Assembly (NCBI GenBank): GCA_030762935.1
Contig: CM060900.1
Location: 372,303,132 to 372,367,131 of the forward strand
DNA length: 64,000 bases
Source of the DNA: Hymenopus coronatus
Taxonomy: Eukaryota; Arthropoda; Insecta; Mantodea; Hymenopodidae
Direction: 5' to 3'
Within the stretch, counting starts at the first letter, position 1. Each line of letters opens with the position of its first letter. Shown here one piece after another: positions 23,200-35,649 of this stretch. A model generated the notes under the pieces. The model worked only from the letters and a program-made list of their open reading frames with translations. It was not told the DNA's origin and did not search any database. A program made the position numbers and the translations under genes.

Positions 23200-23876
23200 T
23201 TTCTCATCAACCAATATATTGTTCCACTTTACTTTATAATTAAATCAACCGGTCATATTCGTAAAATGTCTAATAAGGACATTGTAGGGGATTTACTCAC
23301 GGCTCCTGCCAGTGCAACTAGCACTTTCCACTGTTTCATTCTTGAATAACTTTCATCTGAACGCGTGATACCTTTTCTGCCCAAGCACCTCCCAAAGTCT
23401 TATTCCCATAAAAGTACTTGTGCGATACATCTTCGTAGTATTTACAGGAAATCTTAAGATGTCTTCGTTCTAGGGAAGCTAACTTTGTCATTACTCGTTC
23501 CGTTTTGTTCCTTATTTCTGCTATGTCATGAATAAAATTAAATTTCTAATTTAGGTATTACGCTTTTTTTCTTTTGATTTCGTAGATTATCAACCTTTAT
23601 TACTTCTTTTCACATTTCCTTTCAAAATCATATAGGCAGACTTTATGGAGCAATTTGAAGTTTCACTTCCTTACGCCAAGGAAGTGTAACTATCTGTTTT
23701 TTTTTTTTTTCCTCTCCATTTCTAATTTGCTATTAGCTTTCAGAATTACTAAGAAGTCGTCTACATGTGCCACAGCCTCTCTCAATTCTTGTAATAGCTC
23801 TAATTGATCTAAACATGGGTTCGGCCATTAAATCACAAAATAGATCCTCCAGACAAATTTTATTTATGGTCTTTTA

Positions 23877-23915
<39 letters not shown>

Positions 23916-25135
23916 TTCTCCTTGTAAAATGACTACTCTTATCTCTACAATAAAGCTGTCTACCAAATGATGGCAAATGTGCCCGATATGTCAAAAATAT
24001 TCTAAGAATATATATTTTTACTTCCGGTATTTTTCACTACTTATTTCGCTCTATGAATGGCTTCTCCAATCTATCATCCTTTCGTGAATCCAAAGTGCTT
24101 TCTTGCAACATCCATCAAAACTCGGTTCCAATAGCCTTTTATATATTTCCCAAGTGCGTTAATGAGACATGGGTCTATAACATTTTATTTTTGTTTAAAA
24201 TAGTTTTCTTCTTTGCAGTGTCTGTGGAACTTTCCTTTGCATAAACATCGCACACATACGGAATCATATATTTTCCAATTGTTTTACTACATCTGCTTGT
24301 TTCTCATCTCGACCTAGTTCCTCTGCCTTCTTATGCTTTGGATGCTAGCAGTCACAAATAGCTCCTAAGTTCACTTCATTGGTTATGTCATACCAAATGC
24401 AGATACACTAACGACACACATTAGGTTCACCACGAGCCAACCAGACAGCGCTTGGTCGGTCGCTTCTACATTCAGAAGCAAACTAAGGGCTGTGAGATGG
24501 GAGGTGAAAATTCAATAGTTTTGCCACATAGTCAAAATATAAACATTTTAACTCTTTTAAACCTATTAGGTCCATTTTCTGTTATTCTCCACTGCTGTGA
24601 CCGTATTAACGCCGGCTGGGAAAGCCTAAAGTATATACTACTAATGTCCTCCACAAGCGATTCGCAAGTACCAGTTCTCATTCTCCTCCATCTTCTTCCT
24701 TCTATTTTCATTTTACGACGGCTTTGAGCCTCTTTGATATCATTGTAGGGTCCACATACCATTATTTCGTTTATTAACAATAAATTGTTATGATGCAATT
24801 AATACATTTTCTTCTTTTAATTATGCCGTTCCTAACAATTTCGTTTTACCTTAATCTCTTTATTTATCTTTGACTATCACAGTTTTTTCTGCTTGTTCTT
24901 TTATTGTTTTTCCATATCTTCGAGTACGTATGTATTTGGAATTTCTTCTTGCTGAGGTACATATATTAAATTTCCTTCTTAGGGCTCGTTATAGATTCTC
25001 TTGGCAGATATAGACTTTGTTTCTCCATTTAAGTACCGCCTTTAACATCTGAGTCATATAGGCAGCTTTTCTGTTGGAGCAATTACTCATGGCAATGGTG
25101 TTCACTCGCTTATTGAAGATATTTATCTTTCGTGA
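23200..25135 (-). pseudogene. R1-clade LINE ORF2 remnant (reverse transcriptase)
   Basis: Translating the minus strand across many frameshifts gives reverse transcriptase blocks in the correct order. YRPMSLINALGKYIKGYW is at about 24116-24184, then HFGFTKG near 24085. NIFDISGTFAIIWWTALL is at 23945-24007 (the D.GAFD..WWP block of R1-type enzymes), and HVDDFLVILKANSKLEMER at about 23722-23780 (catalytic YADD box, here HVDD). Post-RT segments are LASLERRHLKISCKYYEDV with GAWAEKV (about 23380-23500), then VLVALAGAVSKSPTMSLLD and PVDLIIK (23207-23330). Upstream, 24430-25135 is weakly coding-like (RKAAYMTQMLKAVLKW) and fits the region between endonuclease and RT. No endonuclease was recognised. 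The element is dead, with a TA microsatellite inside it. Confidence 0.75.
23881..23913. repeat. (TA)n microsatellite
   Basis: Uninterrupted TA run inside the LINE remnant, between the DISGTF and HVDD blocks. Confidence 0.95.
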
Positions 25136-25139
25136 ATTA

Positions 25140-25303
25140 TCTAACTTTTCATACACACATTCACACTCTTATTCATACTTCCAGACATTGGGGAAGGATG
25201 AGGTATAATCTTGGCTAGAGCAAAATTACCACCCTCAGCCGAGAATCGAACCCGAGACCCCTTACACAGGTAGGTGTTCTACCGGATAAGCTACCGGTGA
25301 AGC
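25140..25303 (-). mobile_element. tRNA-derived SINE, family S3
   Basis: Minus-strand copy of 5716-5880. Box A is agcttatccggtagaacac and box B cgggttcgattctcgg on the complement, with the shared body ctagccaagattatacctc and a gtatgaataagagtgtgaat tail. It abuts the 5' side of the LINE remnant. Confidence 0.8.
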
Positions 25304-25735
25304 TTTTTGTGGGATTATTACTAGTTATTTCTAGTTATCACTAACTAAAACTTTACTTTATCCATAAATAATCTTAATAAAAACAGTTTAAAAATTTAGC
25401 GACTTATTTTATTATAATCCTAAGTTTTTCTTCCTCATCCGCAATCGAGGATACCATGTTTATTAATGTACACATAGTATACTATCGTGAGTGCACTAAC
25501 GGATGGTGTATTTCCCCGTCAGTACTAAGTGAAAAGTAGTGAGCTTGAGAATGTATTTACTATTAGTTCATGAAGTTCACTTCCAATTATAATACTTATT
25601 TAAGGAGACACCTAATTCTTGCACGTGATTCATTAGAGAGCTAACTTTCTAAAGTAAGTGAGTGATGTATAGTACAGGCACTGAACATATAGTGGAAGAA
25701 CAGATGATGCAGGTGCACCTAAAACTGGACAGAGC
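25304..25735. other. Stretch without a gene
   Basis: No supported feature. Confidence 0.5.
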
Positions 25736-25739
25736 ACCG

Positions 25740-26175
25740 CAAGGAGGCCAAAATTGCACTTTTTGCATCTAAGGTGGTCCCTGAGGAGAGGGATGATGGA
25801 GGAACCCGACGGGGATAATTTGTACAAATATTGACGGGGTACTTAACGGTACCAGATAGTTGATCCGTTTCCGAAGGTCGGCTAGAAATTCCTTCAAAAT
25901 ATCTGCTCAATCAGCAGTTCAGCCAACGACAGGGAGAACAGCACTAAGCCTATATGCACCGCCCAGCCGCAACGTACCGAACGCCATCACCTGGTCTTAA
26001 TCCCCTGAAACAGATGAAAGAAAATAATGGTGGTAGGAAGTTCGTGGTAGATGATGAACCACCTTAGTATCCACCTACCGATCCGGGAAAACCAAGAATA
26101 AACTCATAATCAGAATGGTTGGCTTGCCGGGAATCGAATTCAGACCCAACCGAATGCTAGCCTCCCACTTCACAG
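25740..26175 (-). mobile_element. Probable tRNA-derived SINE, family S8
   Basis: The minus-strand head near 26115-26170 has a box-B-like sequence (ctgaattcgattcccgg on the complement). The body segment ccagccgcaacgtaccgaac is shared with 47405-47730. Boundaries are approximate. Confidence 0.5.
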
Positions 26176-27002
26176 AGTTATTTCGCTTGGTCAGTTTATG
26201 TATGAAATTTGCGGAATACCCAATAATGGAAATGTTGCGCATTAAAACTCAAGGGCTGGAACAATGGTGCGTTAGGAACAGAATACTCCATCTATAATTG
26301 CAAACTCTTCACATTAGGAGCAAATGAGTCTGTGGTTCGAGTCCATGAAGGTACGTGATCTACAGTATGTGGTGTGGATGTCTGCGGTTTGGTTGTTCAT
26401 GTGCACTAGATGGCAGCCTCGCTTTATCTCAACAAGCATTGATGTTCCATTAGTGTATTGCCTAGTGGGGCTTCGGAGATATACGCTCGGACATTAATGA
26501 CGTCAGCTGTGAAGCAAAACTCGCTGTGTAGTCTTGAATGTAAACAAACTCAACACCAGACAACAACGACCTCCTTGTCTCTGTTCCTCAACCGAAGGTC
26601 TACAATTTCCTATGTAGAATCCAAATGAAAGCCAATCTGAATTTTGTGAAATAGGGGCTTCTTAAAAAAAACAATTCCGAGTGAATACGAAGTATATTAA
26701 GCTGCGTTTTGATCCACATAAAATGTTAAATTTTTTAAAGTAGTTCAACGACAGTGATCTGCAAAATTCAGGCTCGCACATAAAGCTTTTGCATATTTGA
26801 TAACATTTCAATTCTCTTGTGTACAAATAACTTAATGAACCTGAACTATAGAACAAATGTTTTCTTTCTAATGTCTTTCAACTAATCTGTGAGATGTATA
26901 CACAAAGAATTCATTAATTGTTCTGAGAGTATATACATTTAAATTATGCACAAATGTTAGATTACCCACGCTTTTATGAACGTAATAAATTAATGTGTTT
27001 CA
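26176..27002. other. Stretch without a gene
   Basis: Mostly unrecognised. Around 26310-26350 a gtggttcgagtcc segment resembles a SINE box B, too short to assign. Confidence 0.45.
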
Positions 27003-27176
27003 CGAACCACTTTTTCATGTGAGATTTTGATGGACAAAGTGGTGCAGGGGCGGGTTTTCTCCGGGTTCTCCGGCTTTCCCCGCCATCACATTCCATCGGT
27101 GCTCCATCTTCGTTCCATATATCATCAGTGTCATCGCCTGCGGTGCCATAGTGGTAAAAAGCGTGCGAACCACTTT
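27003..27176 (+). mobile_element. SINE, family S2, 5'-truncated, with 11-bp TSD
   Basis: The element 27014-27165 is flanked by cgaaccacttt at 27003-27013 and 27166-27176. It begins at the atgtgagattttgatggaca position just after box B and ends after cctgcggtgccat. Confidence 0.85.
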
Positions 27177-29504
27177 AGCTGAGCTGTTTATCAAGGTCAT
27201 TTATGTATTAGTATGTTGAAATATCCAGTATACACAATATAGCCTTCTGTAGAAAAGAGGTCCTTTTGATGAAATTTTATCGCGCTGGTACTCTTGAACT
27301 TTGTGTAGTCACATTTCTGAAGTGCCTAGGTCAGATATAGATGCTATTTAAGGAGAACATTGAGGTCGTGAACTACAAAGCTCCGCATACGCGGTCGAAA
27401 ATTTCGGAATGCGGACAATATACCACTTTAGGTACCGTTCTCTTCCCATGATAACCCTATGGACGCAGCTAGAAGAGTTAGGCAAGAAGTTCGATGCTAG
27501 GTATCCCTGACGTGAGTCCTCTCTGATCAATTCAGCAAAATATAATGGCTCGCTTGTCGAATTATTTGACCATTAGCTACTCACCAAGGTGGCATAGAGA
27601 TAGGCTTAGCATCCGTCGGGATTTGACCGGACAGTCCTGGTTTTCTTATACTGTCTGGGATAGAATTAAGGTTTGAAAAAAATGTCCGGGGTTTCGAACA
27701 TAAAATAGATTATTGCAATTGAGATAGAATTTTAAAATTGTATTTGTCTTTGGCGAAAATAAATTTGATGGAGATAAATTATGGTAACTACTATTCACGT
27801 TGACAGCTACGAGTATACTGTGCCATTTGCTTTGTTGCTTTTTTCGTATTCCGCCAGCTGTATGCCTTGTGCGAAAACATTATCATTCAGCAGGTTTGCT
27901 GAAACAGAATAGTACCAGGACTTTGTTTTATTAAAAGGATGAATACCCCAGTCGTATAGTGCTTGGAATCATCTTGCGTTTGCCACATCGCCATTGGAAA
28001 ACGAAAACGTAGATATAATGAAAAACTCCAAAATGAACAACAGTGCTGGTTGTAACACCAAGCTGCCTCATCTCCCAATAATGCACTTGTTTCAAAACTA
28101 CAAATTAAAAGTGTTCTAATATTTCATGCTATTTATACTATCCAATTATATGTAACCCTGAATAGCTAGTCATCTTTTTCGTTTAATTTTAGATGATTTT
28201 ACTTTACACTTTTATGAATTATCCACTTACTCGCCACTAGAAAAGGCGTTTGGTCATTTAAAAACCAAAAATAGGTCCAAAAACTATAAGGAGCGTAATT
28301 AGTTAACACAAAAATGATAACTAGTGAAAAATTAACATCCTGCAGCAAATAAAAGAGGCATTTGTCCTGTAGTTCGTGGTCTTTAAAACTGGTAAACCTT
28401 CCCAAAAGCTAATCCCTTCTTCATTTTGTCTCCACACTATCACTCGACACAATAGACTCATGTCAGAATAAGGTGTGAGCCTTTGAAAGGAGTTACAGCT
28501 TAGCCCTATGTTTCTTTCAAGAGGAAATCCAATGAATTAGCATTCTAAGACTCGCAATTTGGAACCATGTGTTCCCATGATCAGTGTGTGGGCTGCTTAA
28601 CAAAATATACCCTCACCTCAAAATCTTTCAAAATATATATTATGTATATTCCATTAAATGTGACCGTGATGAATGAGACTAAAGTATTACAGCATAAATT
28701 AACTACTAGACCTATTTATAATCCACAAGCGTAAACATATTTTAAATATGAATTTGGATTAACTTACATACATTTTACAGCGTACGGCTGTAACAGCATA
28801 GGTTAATGGATTAGAAATAAACACAAAAATAGCATTTCCATATTTATATGTAGACATTTGCTATAATACAAAATGCAATCGTGAAACAGTTCATTCTAAA
28901 AAGAACACACAAATGCCTTTGTTTTGCCTTTGCTGCACAAAAATAGGTTCGTAGAGCTACTGCTTGACACAGGGTAAATGTTTCAATCTTTACGTACACA
29001 AAATACGCTTTCTACTTAAGATGCGTACTTTTACGAGCATTACATATGTCTTCATCAGCACACAACTTAACAGCTCTGTTGAATATAATGTCAAAGTCTC
29101 GGAACTCGGGTCCTGTTGTGTCCTGCGGTGAGCTAAGCTTACAGGTATAAGTAACTTGCAATTAAACAAATACAACAAAAAATATGTTTTTAGTGACAGT
29201 ACTTCTGTGCTGATAGACGTTTTTTTGGAACTGAATACCGGTCGCATAGGTACATAGGGTTCAAAATTGGGAGTCTTTAAATTAATAATTCATTGCATTT
29301 CCCACTGAAAAAATCACAGAGCTGAGCTGTAACCCATTTCAAAGTCGGGCACCTTATTCTGGCCGAATTTGTTGTATTGAATGATATGGTGAAGGCCAAT
29401 TGACGAAATAATTAGCTTCTACCACATCACTTGCTACAGTATGTTAGTTTCTCAATGTTTGCAATTTCTGCGTTTCCAAAGAAAATTGATTACACTTCTT
29501 ATAG
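27177..29504. other. Stretch without a gene
   Basis: No supported coding region. A patch near 27590-27720 (gatttgaccggacagtcctgg and gtccggggtttcg) looks repeat-like but has no partner in this window. Confidence 0.45.
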
Positions 29505-29960
29505 TTGGAGAGGTAGTCAGACTAAAAAGTTCAATGCCATAGCCGGAATTTGAATCACGGGTCTTCTGGTTTCTGTCCAGTTGCTCTCCCAGTTAAGGTA
29601 TATTCACATTAAGTGATCTAAAGTTGGTTAACTGTAAAATCCCGGTCTTTCTTACTTACGGAGTTTGTAAGTCGCCATTGAAGTATGACATCTAAAAATA
29701 ATTTGAGAGCTCCATGTGGTTTAACGGGAAATACGCGAGTAAGTTACTGAATTTAGTGCCGTGCCGGCATATTGCCATGGTAGTTCATTGATCAGAGCAG
29801 CTGGGCGGAAACCAAGAAATCTGTAGTTCAAATCCTGGTTATGGCATTACGTTTTTCAGTCTGACCTACCTATCCAACTTCTGTCCTACACACGGCAAGT
29901 GTGGAAGAAACAATTAATACCCGTAGTATTACTAATTAATGGGTAAACTTTCACAGAACT
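29505..29960. mobile_element. SINE family S7 pair, inverted heads
   Basis: A minus-strand head (atagccggaatttgaatcac, 29535-29595) is followed directly by a plus-strand S7 body (gtaagtcgccattgaagtat) and a plus-strand head (gatcagagcagctgggcgg, tagttcaaatcctggttatg, about 29790-29850). Composition matches the 21125-21700 cluster. Confidence 0.7.
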
Positions 29961-29989
29961 TCACAAAAGAAGCATGGTTTATATTGAGA

Positions 29990-30660
29990 TAATATTGTTT
30001 CAAGAAGCTGTTGTACATAATGAAAACTATCGCTACCAAGGAAGATGCCGTTCTGAAACAGCTCTTACTTTCTGAGCGTGGTTTATACCAAGAAACAAAG
30101 TGGATCCAAATTGGAGATTAACTCTGGATGAACTTTTGGGAATTATAAGTTCTTGGCTCCGTCCACCTCTTCAAAGCACACAAATAATTTAACTGAGAGG
30201 AAAATTATCCTGTGAATACTAAACCGGTGAATGGTTTGGTCCTAGAGTAACAAAGTCACTTTGCAATACAAGTGCAGAAGGTGCAAAATGAAGAAGTGGT
30301 TTGAAAATACAAGACGAAGTTGACTTTTTTCAGTCCAAAATTCCTGCTAAGACCTAATGGATGTGTGTTTCATACTAATTTTTTGACGACAGTGAAAATA
30401 TAAAATAACTGGCCATGCGGAAACAAAAATTAATCATCACCAGCTGTTGAAAAGCAGTGTCAAGACCGACAGCGGTAGTCTCTGCGAAATCGTGATTGAT
30501 CAGTTACCTTGGCAGTGAGGAGCAAGTACGTCAAAATTTAAGGTGAGATGGCTGCTTGCGCATAAAGTGTTATATTCAACTTAAACATGAATTAAATCAG
30601 CTGAAAGTATTAGCAAATAAAGGAAGCAAGGATGGCACGAATTACAAGGAAAAATTAAAT
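29990..30660 (+). pseudogene. Possible Merlin-like (ISXO2-type) transposase remnant
   Basis: Plus-strand translation is coherent over about 110 residues with frameshifts: NENYRYQGRCRSE (like the W.CR..C...S zinc-ribbon end of Merlin), then AWF, then LTLDELLGIISSWL (30118-30159), in place of the ILLLIY.W block. Further on is DEVDFFQSKI (around 30315, cf. the IDE motif), then YLGSEEQVRQ (30505-30534, cf. Y..LGSEG..H). The order and spacing fit a Merlin transposase of about 300 residues, but each match is partial and catalytic residues cannot be assigned. Recognised from memory of the family, so moderate confidence at most. Confidence 0.45.
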
Positions 30661-31224
30661 TATTAAATTTGTATTATATACTTACATTAACTAATATAAT
30701 TATTAACAGTTGGATTATTAATTACATTGTAGTAGCCCTACTATAGACATTGCAAAACACACAGAGTGCTGCAGTTTCAAGTTTCCATTCATAATAGTTT
30801 GAATGGAAAGTGGAATACCTCCTATTGTCAAAAACTATTTTGGGGGAACTTGCGTACATATTTCTTCTTCCCAATAAGGTACATTAACATTTAAGAAAAC
30901 CCAAAGTCTGCTTAAAGTTGTATTTTCTCCACATAGTCAGCAAGAGAAGGTTATTGTGGATTCTTATAAAATTGACAAAATCAAAACTATTAACGAAATT
31001 GACTTCAAAAGTTTGAAAATGATAATGATACTTAAATGTTACACTCTCTTGTCTCAGTGTATTCTTGTTATTGTCACGGGTTTCAAGTTGGAAATATCAA
31101 TTTCACGCTCTCTCTTCGGTGACATTTTCTTTTTGAGGATCTACTTTATTTAGAAAATGGGAACAAGAAATAAGATGTGTATAAGCTAGACGCCAAGGTA
31201 TACGTGACATATCTTAAAAATGGA
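30661..31224. other. AT-rich stretch without a gene
   Basis: No supported feature. Confidence 0.5.
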
Positions 31225-31931
31225 TGTGTCATCTCACATGACTTTTTTTTAGCTATTTTAAAAACAAACTTCTTACAAAGGATTATTCTTCTTTCTACAT
31301 AATGCTAATCGAGATAAGCATTAGCAGAATATTCTCATAACTTAGTTCCTCATTAGCTCCAAAAAAATATAAAGGACATAAATTGTGTGTTTTGACGAGA
31401 TCTAGATTTTTTTGTAAGTTTTGTGTATCTCTTACGGTTTACCAGTTATACAAAAGTCATTCAGAACGAAGAGGGCTTCAGAGGCTATTTCCAAAAAATT
31501 CAAGCCATACATTTTATTTGTCATTTAAATATCCCTAAAATAGGGCATTTTAATCATAACTGTTCAGAGCCATTTCTTAGAAAACCAACATTTTCGAAAG
31601 CCTTTCCATGTAAAGATAGTTTGGGGTAGGGAGAGTTTCTTGAAAATCTTTCCGTGTCGCATCTTGGGCGATATTGAACTTAGATACCAAGTTTGGTATT
31701 TAACGAGCCTTTAATTTTTGAGTTATGCTGTTCACAGACACATATATACAGAATCACTCACTAAAACTAAAACACACACACACGCGCGCGAATAATTTTC
31801 TAATTTTTTTTATTTGGGTTCAGGGGGTCTCAAAAATATATATTTCCGATGAACTCTTGATATCGAATTTTTTGGTGGAATACAATGCCTTCTCTTCTAC
31901 TATGTATGTTGTACATATGCCCTAGAGAAGG
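31225..31931 (-). repeat. Interspersed repeat X, copy 3, with hairpin end
   Basis: Minus-strand copy running from the tctcacatgac start to the hairpin ccttctct...agagaagg at 31888-31931. It contains cttacggtttaccagttata, gtcgcatcttgggcgatat and an (AC)n/(CG)n run at about 31772-31790 in the position where other copies have (GT)n. Confidence 0.8.
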
Positions 31932-32047
31932 TAAAAAAGTTATGCTCTATCAAAGAATAATTACTGTTCATTGAGAAGCTCCATTGCACTGCTTGCTGAG
32001 GTTAGAAAAAATGTGGCAATTTCAGTAAACTTCAGCTTCTGGATGAC

Positions 32048-32156
32048 AGAGAGAGAGATAGTGAAGAAGAGACAGAAATAATGCGAGTATGCGTGCGTGT
32101 GTGTGTGTATTTGTATGTGTGTGTGAGAGAGAGAAAGAGCGAAGGAGAGAGAAAAA

Positions 32157-32196
<40 letters not shown>

Positions 32197-32200
32197 ATGC
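32048..32200. repeat. Compound (GA)n/(GT)n microsatellite
   Basis: Interspersed GA runs followed by a pure GT run of about 36 bp at 32160-32195. The 63-codon minus frame with repeated TH is a product of this run. Confidence 0.95.
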
Positions 32201-34424
32201 GAGATTGATCTAACTGTTACCAAATGTTTGCCTCTTACCTGTTCATAAAATATTCATCATTGTAATGAAATTTCTTTGAAGCTCACCTGAAAAAGAAGGA
32301 AAAACAAACAATGAAATGAAAGAATTAAACATTTATAAACTTTAAAATACAATGGAGTACTTAAATTAGGATAGCAACTTTTAAAAAAGTTAGCTTCTTG
32401 TTCACATACATTGAATGCTTTTTATTGACACGCATTACGCCAATACTAGTGTTGGTCACTCCTCAACAATGAATGTGGTTACAGTTTTACTGCTATTGTA
32501 ATTTTGTGTGCTTCTTTACCCTCTTAAATTTGACTACTTTGTCGGCTACTTCCGTACACAAATCGGCTAAGGCAAAGCTATTATTTATAATCCCATTCAT
32601 GATTTGTCCATTTAATGACCATTTATGCACTTTTGTTAAATGTATTTTATTGTTTCGTTTTCACACTGTGTTTACGCACTCAGTATACCGTGTCGCCTCA
32701 TTTATTTGCGCATGCGCATTATCCGCTCTACTCCTCGAAGTATTCAAGGGCCTGCAACCAAGGTAGCATCAAGAGATGTTAATCTGTGCGATAATTTTAG
32801 GAACATACAATAACTGAATGCCAGTAGGACATTCGAAACCGGCGAACTATAGTAGCTTTGAAACTGCAAACAAATGGGCAGAGCCCGAATTTCAATTACC
32901 TAAAATAGTTTTAAAATGGCCTATAAACTGATAGTTTTAACAATTTTATAATAATTACAAACATTGCCACACAATGAGATTTACATTATTAAAATTGACG
33001 TAGCTGAAGTTTAGATAACGATATAAATTCATTTAAGCACAAAAACAATATGTAAGAAGAATGGTGTGATAAACTACAATACTAATTAAAACAAAATATA
33101 TGTACACTATGTATATGTATGTTATATGTACGTGTTTGAAGAATCTGGTGAAAAATGTTTTTGAAGCAGATTTTACAAAAAAGCAGCATTAACTCGCTTG
33201 AGTTCTCAGATTATTGAACTGGCATCTCGAACGGTAACTCTTGCAAGGTACTGACGTTAGAACTCGTCTCCCGACTCCAATAAAGGTGGAGAAATGCTGA
33301 TGAGTCACAGAAACTACCATATATACATACAGAGCTCGGTAGCGAATTGCTGTATTTAAGTAAATAAACACAATGCCACCCTCGAAATGCGGGAAGTCTC
33401 ATTTTCATAACAGATTCAGAGGCTACATCCTAATTGAAAATTGAATTTCTTGCTTTACAAAATTGTACGAACATGGCATGTACGAAAGAAAGAAGTTGGG
33501 AGTTCTTTAAATCATTACCAAAGGAATAATTTTCCAAAAGTTCGATCATTTGCATGACACTTAAAGACAATATTTAGCTCCATGTACATTTTAGAGCAAA
33601 GCTTCTCTAAAATGAATTATATAAAAAACTAGCATCTCCGTAGACTACGCGACATCATTTGACGCAACGATCAAATCATCCTTATCAGCCAACTGTATGA
33701 ATTCGTCCAAAGTAAAGCATATACCTAAGTAAAAGAGTAAATAAAAGTATTAGATGCAAATGCGGAATGGCTTTTGTTTACAAACATTCCATTACGTCGC
33801 ACAGCAGCATAACCAAATGGAGCGGAATGAGGTACTCCGCCATCCCTTCTACCTATATAACTTGGAATGCCTGTTATAGAAAATCCATTGTGCACGAAAA
33901 GGGAAAAATCTAGTATGACACGACACAAGGACAAGGACAAAAGAAATCTGACCTACGTACCTACTCATTATATTGGAAAAGGGAAAACAGACCTGTCTCA
34001 TTCATAAGTTGGGACATAAATTCCTAACTGGTCCTCCTCCAAGTCATCTTCAAGCCTCAGACAAAGTTTGCACACTAACGTTTAATTAGGGACGTTTTCC
34101 CAAGAATATAACTAAAGGATGTACAAAGGTATTCTTATATCTCAATTGAATAGTGAAACATCTGATGTTTGAAAAGTTACTTTCACGGAAAGTTTCAGTA
34201 ATTTACAAATATGTATAAAGTCAGTGTAACCACAGGAAAATCACTAAATAAAAATGCAAAGGGTAAGAAACTGAATAAAGTAATGACGTATACTCGAAAA
34301 AAGTCCTAAAGCAGAAAATGGTATAATATGAGTAAAACAACCTAATAAATACGCATTTTCATACTTCCATATTCATGATAATAACTTCTATAGACGTTAG
34401 CAATGCTAATTTTATAGTGTTTAG
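32201..34424. other. AT-rich stretch without a supported gene
   Basis: No repeat family matched. Two minus-strand patches (33189-33408 and 33725-33940) are somewhat coding-like; the second is raised as a finding. Confidence 0.45.
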
Positions 34425-34590
34425 CGCCACCGGCGAAATGCTATGGCGGGTGAAACCGCAGAACCCGGATAAAACACGTCTCTGTGTCACTTTGACCACA
34501 AATCTCACAGCGGTCGCTTGGTATCGAACCTGGGCCGCCTAGGTGAAAAGCAGAGTGTTCTTACTACTCGGCCACGGCGCGACCCTTAGC
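34425..34590 (-). mobile_element. tRNA-derived SINE, family S2, with full head
   Basis: The minus-strand head has box A (gtggccgagtagtaagaaca) and box B (caggttcgataccaagc), followed by the S2 body (gttttatccgggttctgcgg). It shows that S2 is tRNA-derived; the other two copies lack box A. Confidence 0.8.
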
Positions 34591-34699
34591 AATGCAACCA
34601 TTAAAAAGTAACTTATCAGAATCCGAGCTCTCATAATTATGAAATCGTTGGTAGTGTTATGGTTACTTATTTGTTCCTTCACAAAAGCCATGTGCAGGA

Positions 34700-35420
34700 A
34701 ATGGTTGAAAAGGTAGAATAAGAATCAGAAATGATTTCTATAGCTGGGATTGCAACCATGGACCTTCCAGTTTTCCTACGGTTGCTCTACATAACTGAGT
34801 TTCCATGGTAACATACTGACATAGCATTAAATTCCCTAAATGACTCGTATTATTTCCCAGTGGACTAAAAGGACATGATAAGACCTACCTCAATGACGAC
34901 TTACAATTGCGTAAGTACTTATATCTCGGGCCTCCATGGTTAAATCAATTACTGGGTCAATTAAGATGTTGTTTCACACAAACCGTAGAATCAGATTGAA
35001 AATTTTGATATCATAACCGTGAAAAATGTAAATTAGTTGGACACATGTTGCCATGTTAGCTCAGTTAATTAGAGCACACAAACGGAAACCGAAATATCTG
35101 TGGTTCAAATTCCAACTATAGCATCGAATCTATCTTATTTTATCCTTCCAACATTAACCTATGAAAAAAGAAATTAATATTACATCAACCAATCGTAATT
35201 AATTGAATTATGAAGTGGAGACTTAAACATGTATGACATTGTAAGTCGTCATTTGGCTCTGTCGTCTCAATATGAAATTAAGAATTCCGTGTGATCTACC
35301 GGGAAAATTTAATGCCGTGCCCGGCATTATTGATAATGTAACTCAGTTGAATAGATCATTCAAATCCAGGCTATGACATAGATTATTTCCATCTGATTCT
35401 AGCTTTCCAGTTCTAGTATT
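34700..35420. mobile_element. SINE family S7 cluster, several heads in both orientations
   Basis: Minus head at about 34735-34810, minus body (acctcaatgacgacttaca) to about 35000, plus head at 35045-35120 (tagctcagttaattagagca, ggttcaaattccaactatag), plus body, and a second plus head at about 35330-35390 (ttcaaatccaggctatgac). Unit spacing on the plus strand is about 290 bp. Confidence 0.7.
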
Positions 35421-35649
35421 CATTTCAGCGAATTATACAGGCGTTTAATAATTCAATGCCCAAAACTGATTGTTATGATAAAGGAGATAAAATAAATATA
35501 TTTTGTTAAATAATAAGCTGGAAACTCATATTGTGTGAGTACGAGTATGCAGGCGGTTATTTTGTGTGAGTGTGTGTGATTTAGAATAATACGGTGTCAA
35601 GTGATTTTCAATAGTTTATTGTCCTTAATGTTCCATTACAATAAATGTT

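Noticed and set aside
32032..32223. Frame with repeated Thr-His
   Set aside because: Translation of a GT/CA microsatellite.
33290..33320. Hammerhead-like ctgatgagtcacagaaac
   Set aside because: Contains CTGATGA and GAAAC but no room for a stem II between them, and only two base pairs for stem III with the upstream gtc. Not a plausible ribozyme.
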